Below, in pieces: positions 34,884 through 37,175 of a stretch of 37,175 nucleotides of DNA. The DNA is from an uncultured Marmoricola sp. (GTDB lineage: Bacteria > Actinomycetota > Actinomycetes > Propionibacteriales > Nocardioidaceae): positions 1 to 37,175 of the forward strand of contig CALMLL010000125.1 in the NCBI GenBank assembly GCA_937868075.1. Direction: 5' to 3'. Numbering within the stretch: the first letter of the stretch is position 1; each line of letters opens with the position of its first letter. The notes under the pieces were generated by a model. That model was given only the letters and a program-made list of their open reading frames with translations. It was not told where the DNA came from and did no database searches. Both the position numbers and the translations under genes were made by a program.

Positions 34884-36010
34884 TTGCCTTTACGTTGCTG
34901 GCACCGGTCATGGTGGTGGCGGCACTGGGCCTGCTGTTCGCCCGCAAGGCGGTGCACTGCGCGCTGCTGCTGGCCGTGGTGATGATCTCGATGGCGGTGT
35001 TGTACGCCGTCTTGGACGCGCCGTTCCTCTTCGCGGTGCAGATCATCGTCTACACCGGCGCGATCTTGATGTTGTTCCTCTTCGTGCTGATGCTGGTCGG
35101 CGTCGATTCTTCGGACTCGATCGTGGAGACCATCCGCGGTCAGCGGGTCTGGGCCGGCATCGTCGGGTTGCTGTTCGGTCTGACCCTGGCCGCCGGAGTG
35201 GCTCAGGTTGCGCTCGGTCCGGCTGTGGGCCTGGCCAAGGCCAACGAGGGCGGCAACGTGCCCTCGATCGCCAAGATCCTGTTCAGCAAGTACGTCCTCG
35301 CCTTCGAGACCACCTCTCTGCTGCTGATCACCGCCGCCGTAGCCGCCATGGTGCTGGCCCACCGCGAGCGGCTGACCGCCAAGATCGGCCAGGCCGAGCG
35401 GGCCGCTCAGCGAATGCGTGATTTCGCCGAGCACGGCAAGCCGCTGGGTCCGCTGCCCTCGCCTGGTGTCTTCGCGCGACACAATGCGGTCGACACCCCG
35501 GCGTTGCTGCCCGACGGCACCCCGGCCGACGCGTCGGTCTCCCGGGTGTTGGCCGCCCGTGGTGATGTCCGCTCTGCGCCGGCCTTCGCCGACCAGATCG
35601 ACATGCTCTCCAGTGGCCATGTCGCTGACGAACCTCCGGCGGCTCTGCCAGCGGCGCCCGCCGTGGCCGACGACACCGACACCACCGACTCCCCGGCCGC
35701 GACAGACTCGAGCAAATCTCGCGCTGAGGCGACCAAGGCCGCCGAGCCCGGTGTTGCCGCCGCAGGGGTGGCCCCGCTGGCCGACTTCGAGCAAGGGACC
35801 TGGGCCGGTTCGGTGCGCGCTCGTTCGGACCGGGCCCGGCCCGAGGGCTACGACGTGAAGGGCAACGCGAACTCGATGCTGTTCCATCGCCCAGGTGGAC
35901 GTTGGTATGAGGTGACCGTGGCTGAGGTGTGGTTCGACTCGGCCGAGTCGGCTCAGGCGGCAGGTTTCACCGAAGCCGGCAAGCGGAAGAAGAAGGAGGG
36001 GAACCGATGA
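34880..36010 (+). CDS. nuoJ: NADH-quinone oxidoreductase subunit J with C-terminal sunset-like domain
   Basis: This 376-residue protein is about 200 residues longer than E. coli NuoJ. Residues 1-175 are the subunit proper, with five transmembrane helices and the conserved '[20 protein letters not shown]' helix. After the last helix comes a basic stretch ('[20 protein letters not shown]'), placing the tail in the cytoplasm by the positive-inside rule. Residues ~180-320 are an Ala/Pro/Asp-rich linker. Residues 322-370 are a compact block with K-G-N (327-329), S-M, F-H, R-W-Y-E, T-V-A-E-V-W-F and A-A-G-F, as in the 'sunset'-like module found at the ends of actinobacterial ribosomal proteins such as bL17. 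A Lys-rich end follows. The reading frame is intact and overlaps nuoK by ATGA, so the fusion is not an assembly artefact on its face. Confidence 0.93.
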   Translation: MIAFTLLAPVMVVAALGLLFARKAVHCALLLAVVMISMAVLYAVLDAPFLFAVQIIVYTGAILMLFLFVLMLVGVDSSDSIVETIRGQRVWAGIVGLLFGLTLAAGVAQVALGPAVGLAKANEGGNVPSIAKILFSKYVLAFETTSLLLITAAVAAMVLAHRERLTAKIGQAERAAQRMRDFAEHGKPLGPLPSPGVFARHNAVDTPALLPDGTPADASVSRVLAARGDVRSAPAFADQIDMLSSGHVADEPPAALPAAPAVADDTDTTDSPAATDSSKSRAEATKAAEPGVAAAGVAPLADFEQGTWAGSVRARSDRARPEGYDVKGNANSMLFHRPGGRWYEVTVAEVWFDSAESAQAAGFTEAGKRKKKEGNR

Positions 36011-36300
36011 CCCCCTACATCGTCTTGTCGGCGATCTTGTTCTCGATCGGTGCCGTCGGCGTACTCGTGCGGCGGAACGCCATCGTGGTGTTCATGTGCG
36101 TGGAGTTGATGCTCAACGCGTCCAACCTGGCCCTGATCACCTTCGCCAAGCACAACGGCAACCTGGAAGGCCAGATCGCAGCCTTCTTCGTCATGGTTGT
36201 CGCCGCCGCCGAGGTGGTTGTCGGCCTCGCCATCATCATGACCATCTTCCGCACCCGCCGCTCGACCTCGGTCGACGACGCGAGCCTGCTGAAGTACTGA
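36007..36300 (+). CDS. nuoK: NADH-quinone oxidoreductase subunit K
   Basis: A 97-residue membrane subunit with three helices. Glu residues in '[12 protein letters not shown]' and '[12 protein letters not shown]' are the buried carboxylates of the E-channel that couple quinone reduction to proton transfer. ATG 36007 overlaps the nuoJ stop, with GAAGGAGG just upstream; the open frame before it is a shadow of nuoJ. nuoL follows after 10 bases. Confidence 0.95.
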   Translation: MTPYIVLSAILFSIGAVGVLVRRNAIVVFMCVELMLNASNLALITFAKHNGNLEGQIAAFFVMVVAAAEVVVGLAIIMTIFRTRRSTSVDDASLLKY

Positions 36301-36310
36301 GGGGTATGAC

Positions 36311-37175
36311 GTGAGCACTCTGGTTCTGACCCAGATCTTCACCGAATCGACGGTGCCGGCGATCACGCCGGCCCCGGCCGACGGTGTGTTCGGGCTGCTC
36401 TGGCTGGTCATCGCGCTACCCGCCCTCGGCGCAGCCGTGCTGCTGCTCGGTGGGCGCCGGACCGACCGCTGGGGCCACCTGCTGGGAGTCGCCACCGTGG
36501 TGACCTCGTTCGTGCTGAGCCTGTCCCTGTTCGTGGCCCTGTGGGGCCGCGGCGCCGAAGACCGCTCCGTCGCCCAGCACCTGTGGACGTGGTTCACTGC
36601 CGGCTCCTACAAGGTCGAGTTCAGCCTCCTCTACGACCCGTTGTCGGCGCTGTTCCTGCTGCTGATCACCGGGGTGGGCTCACTCATCCACGTGTACTCC
36701 ATCGGCTACATGGCCCACGACGAGCGTCGCCGTCGCTTCTTCGGCTACCTCAACCTCTTCGTCGCGGCCATGTTGATCCTGGTGCTCTCCGGTGACTACC
36801 TCGGGGTCTTCATGGGTTGGGAAGGCGTCGGCCTGGCCTCCTACCTCCTGATCGGCTTCTGGCAGCACAAGACCTCGGCCGCGGTCGCGGCCAAGAAGGC
36901 CTTCGTGGTCAACCGGGTCGGCGATATCGGCATGGCCCTGGGTGCCTCGTTGATCTTCGCCACCTTCGGTACGACGAGTTTCGCGGCCATCTCCCACGTG
37001 TCGAGCCAGGCCAGCCCGACCACGTTGACTGCCATCGGCCTCCTCCTGCTGCTGGCCGCCTGTGGCAAGTCGGCGCAGTTCCCGCTGCAGTCCTGGCTGC
37101 TGGACGCGATGGAGGGCCCCACCCCGGTCTCCGCGCTGATCCACGCCGCGACCATGGTGACCGCGGGTGTCTACC
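36311..37175 (+). CDS. nuoL: NADH-quinone oxidoreductase subunit L, 5' part (cut by window end)
   Basis: The frame is open from GTG 36311 to the last base, giving 288 residues of a normally ~610-650 residue antiporter-like subunit. GAGGGG at 36299-36304 is the ribosome binding site, six bases upstream. Family motifs include '[27 protein letters not shown]', '[16 protein letters not shown]' with the conserved Glu, '[13 protein letters not shown]' and '[28 protein letters not shown]' with the key Lys/His proton-path residues. The residues before 36 are variable. It pumps protons in complex I; the long lateral helix would be encoded beyond the window. Confidence 0.96.
   Translation, partial: MSTLVLTQIFTESTVPAITPAPADGVFGLLWLVIALPALGAAVLLLGGRRTDRWGHLLGVATVVTSFVLSLSLFVALWGRGAEDRSVAQHLWTWFTAGSYKVEFSLLYDPLSALFLLLITGVGSLIHVYSIGYMAHDERRRRFFGYLNLFVAAMLILVLSGDYLGVFMGWEGVGLASYLLIGFWQHKTSAAVAAKKAFVVNRVGDIGMALGASLIFATFGTTSFAAISHVSSQASPTTLTAIGLLLLLAACGKSAQFPLQSWLLDAMEGPTPVSALIHAATMVTAGVY

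Overview
The window is one continuous, tightly packed stretch of chromosome from a high-GC Gram-positive bacterium (Actinomycetota). I infer this from the strong G/C third-position bias, frequent GTG starts, ATGA/GTGA gene overlaps, the actinobacterial order epimerase - acyltransferase - SerB-like HAD - glutaredoxin - hemACDB (the same order as the Rv0501-Rv0512 region of Mycobacterium tuberculosis, from memory), an o-succinylbenzoate menaquinone pathway and a system II cytochrome c maturation cluster. A Nocardioides/Propionibacteriales-type host is plausible but not proven. I see no insertion sequences, phage genes, CRISPR arrays, tRNAs or rRNAs.

Layout. (1) 1-2642: 3' part of an NAD-dependent epimerase gene, a PlsC-like acyltransferase and, convergent, a HAD-IB phosphatase. 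(2) 2784-4615: an acyl-CoA synthetase-like ligase and a small glutaredoxin-like protein. (3) 4793-10339: redox regulator rex followed without gaps by hemA, hemC, hemD (fused to a degenerate methyltransferase domain) and hemB. (4) 10421-16342: hemL, a histidine phosphatase, then a resA/ccdA/resB/ccsB cytochrome c biogenesis operon. (5) 16339-21339: a 58-residue membrane microprotein, a DUF4229 protein, menA (reverse) and menE-menC-menD. (6) 21373-23241: a cytochrome P450 and, divergently, a ferritin-like (DUF2202) lipoprotein preceded by a perfect CsoR-type palindrome. (7) 23245-25367: isochorismate synthase (reverse) and demethylmenaquinone methyltransferase. (8) 25636-37175: nuoA to nuoL of complex I, with nuoL cut by the window end.

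Together the genes make the parts of an electron transport chain: heme, covalent attachment of heme to c-type cytochromes, menaquinone, and the NADH dehydrogenase that feeds it. Sequence-level regulation links the two ends. A Rex-type operator overlaps the rex-hem promoter and a better one (12 of 14 half-site bases) lies just downstream of the probable nuoA start of transcription, so NADH/NAD+ sensing may coordinate heme synthesis and complex I.

The most unusual points are a NuoJ subunit with an about 200-residue extension ending in a domain like that appended to actinobacterial ribosomal proteins ('sunset'-like), a NuoG that has lost the cysteine ligands of cluster N7, the CsoR-like operator upstream of the ferritin-like lipoprotein, and a repeated promoter architecture in which the -10 element lies exactly six bases before the start codon (leaderless mRNAs). 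I found no wholly new multi-gene system.
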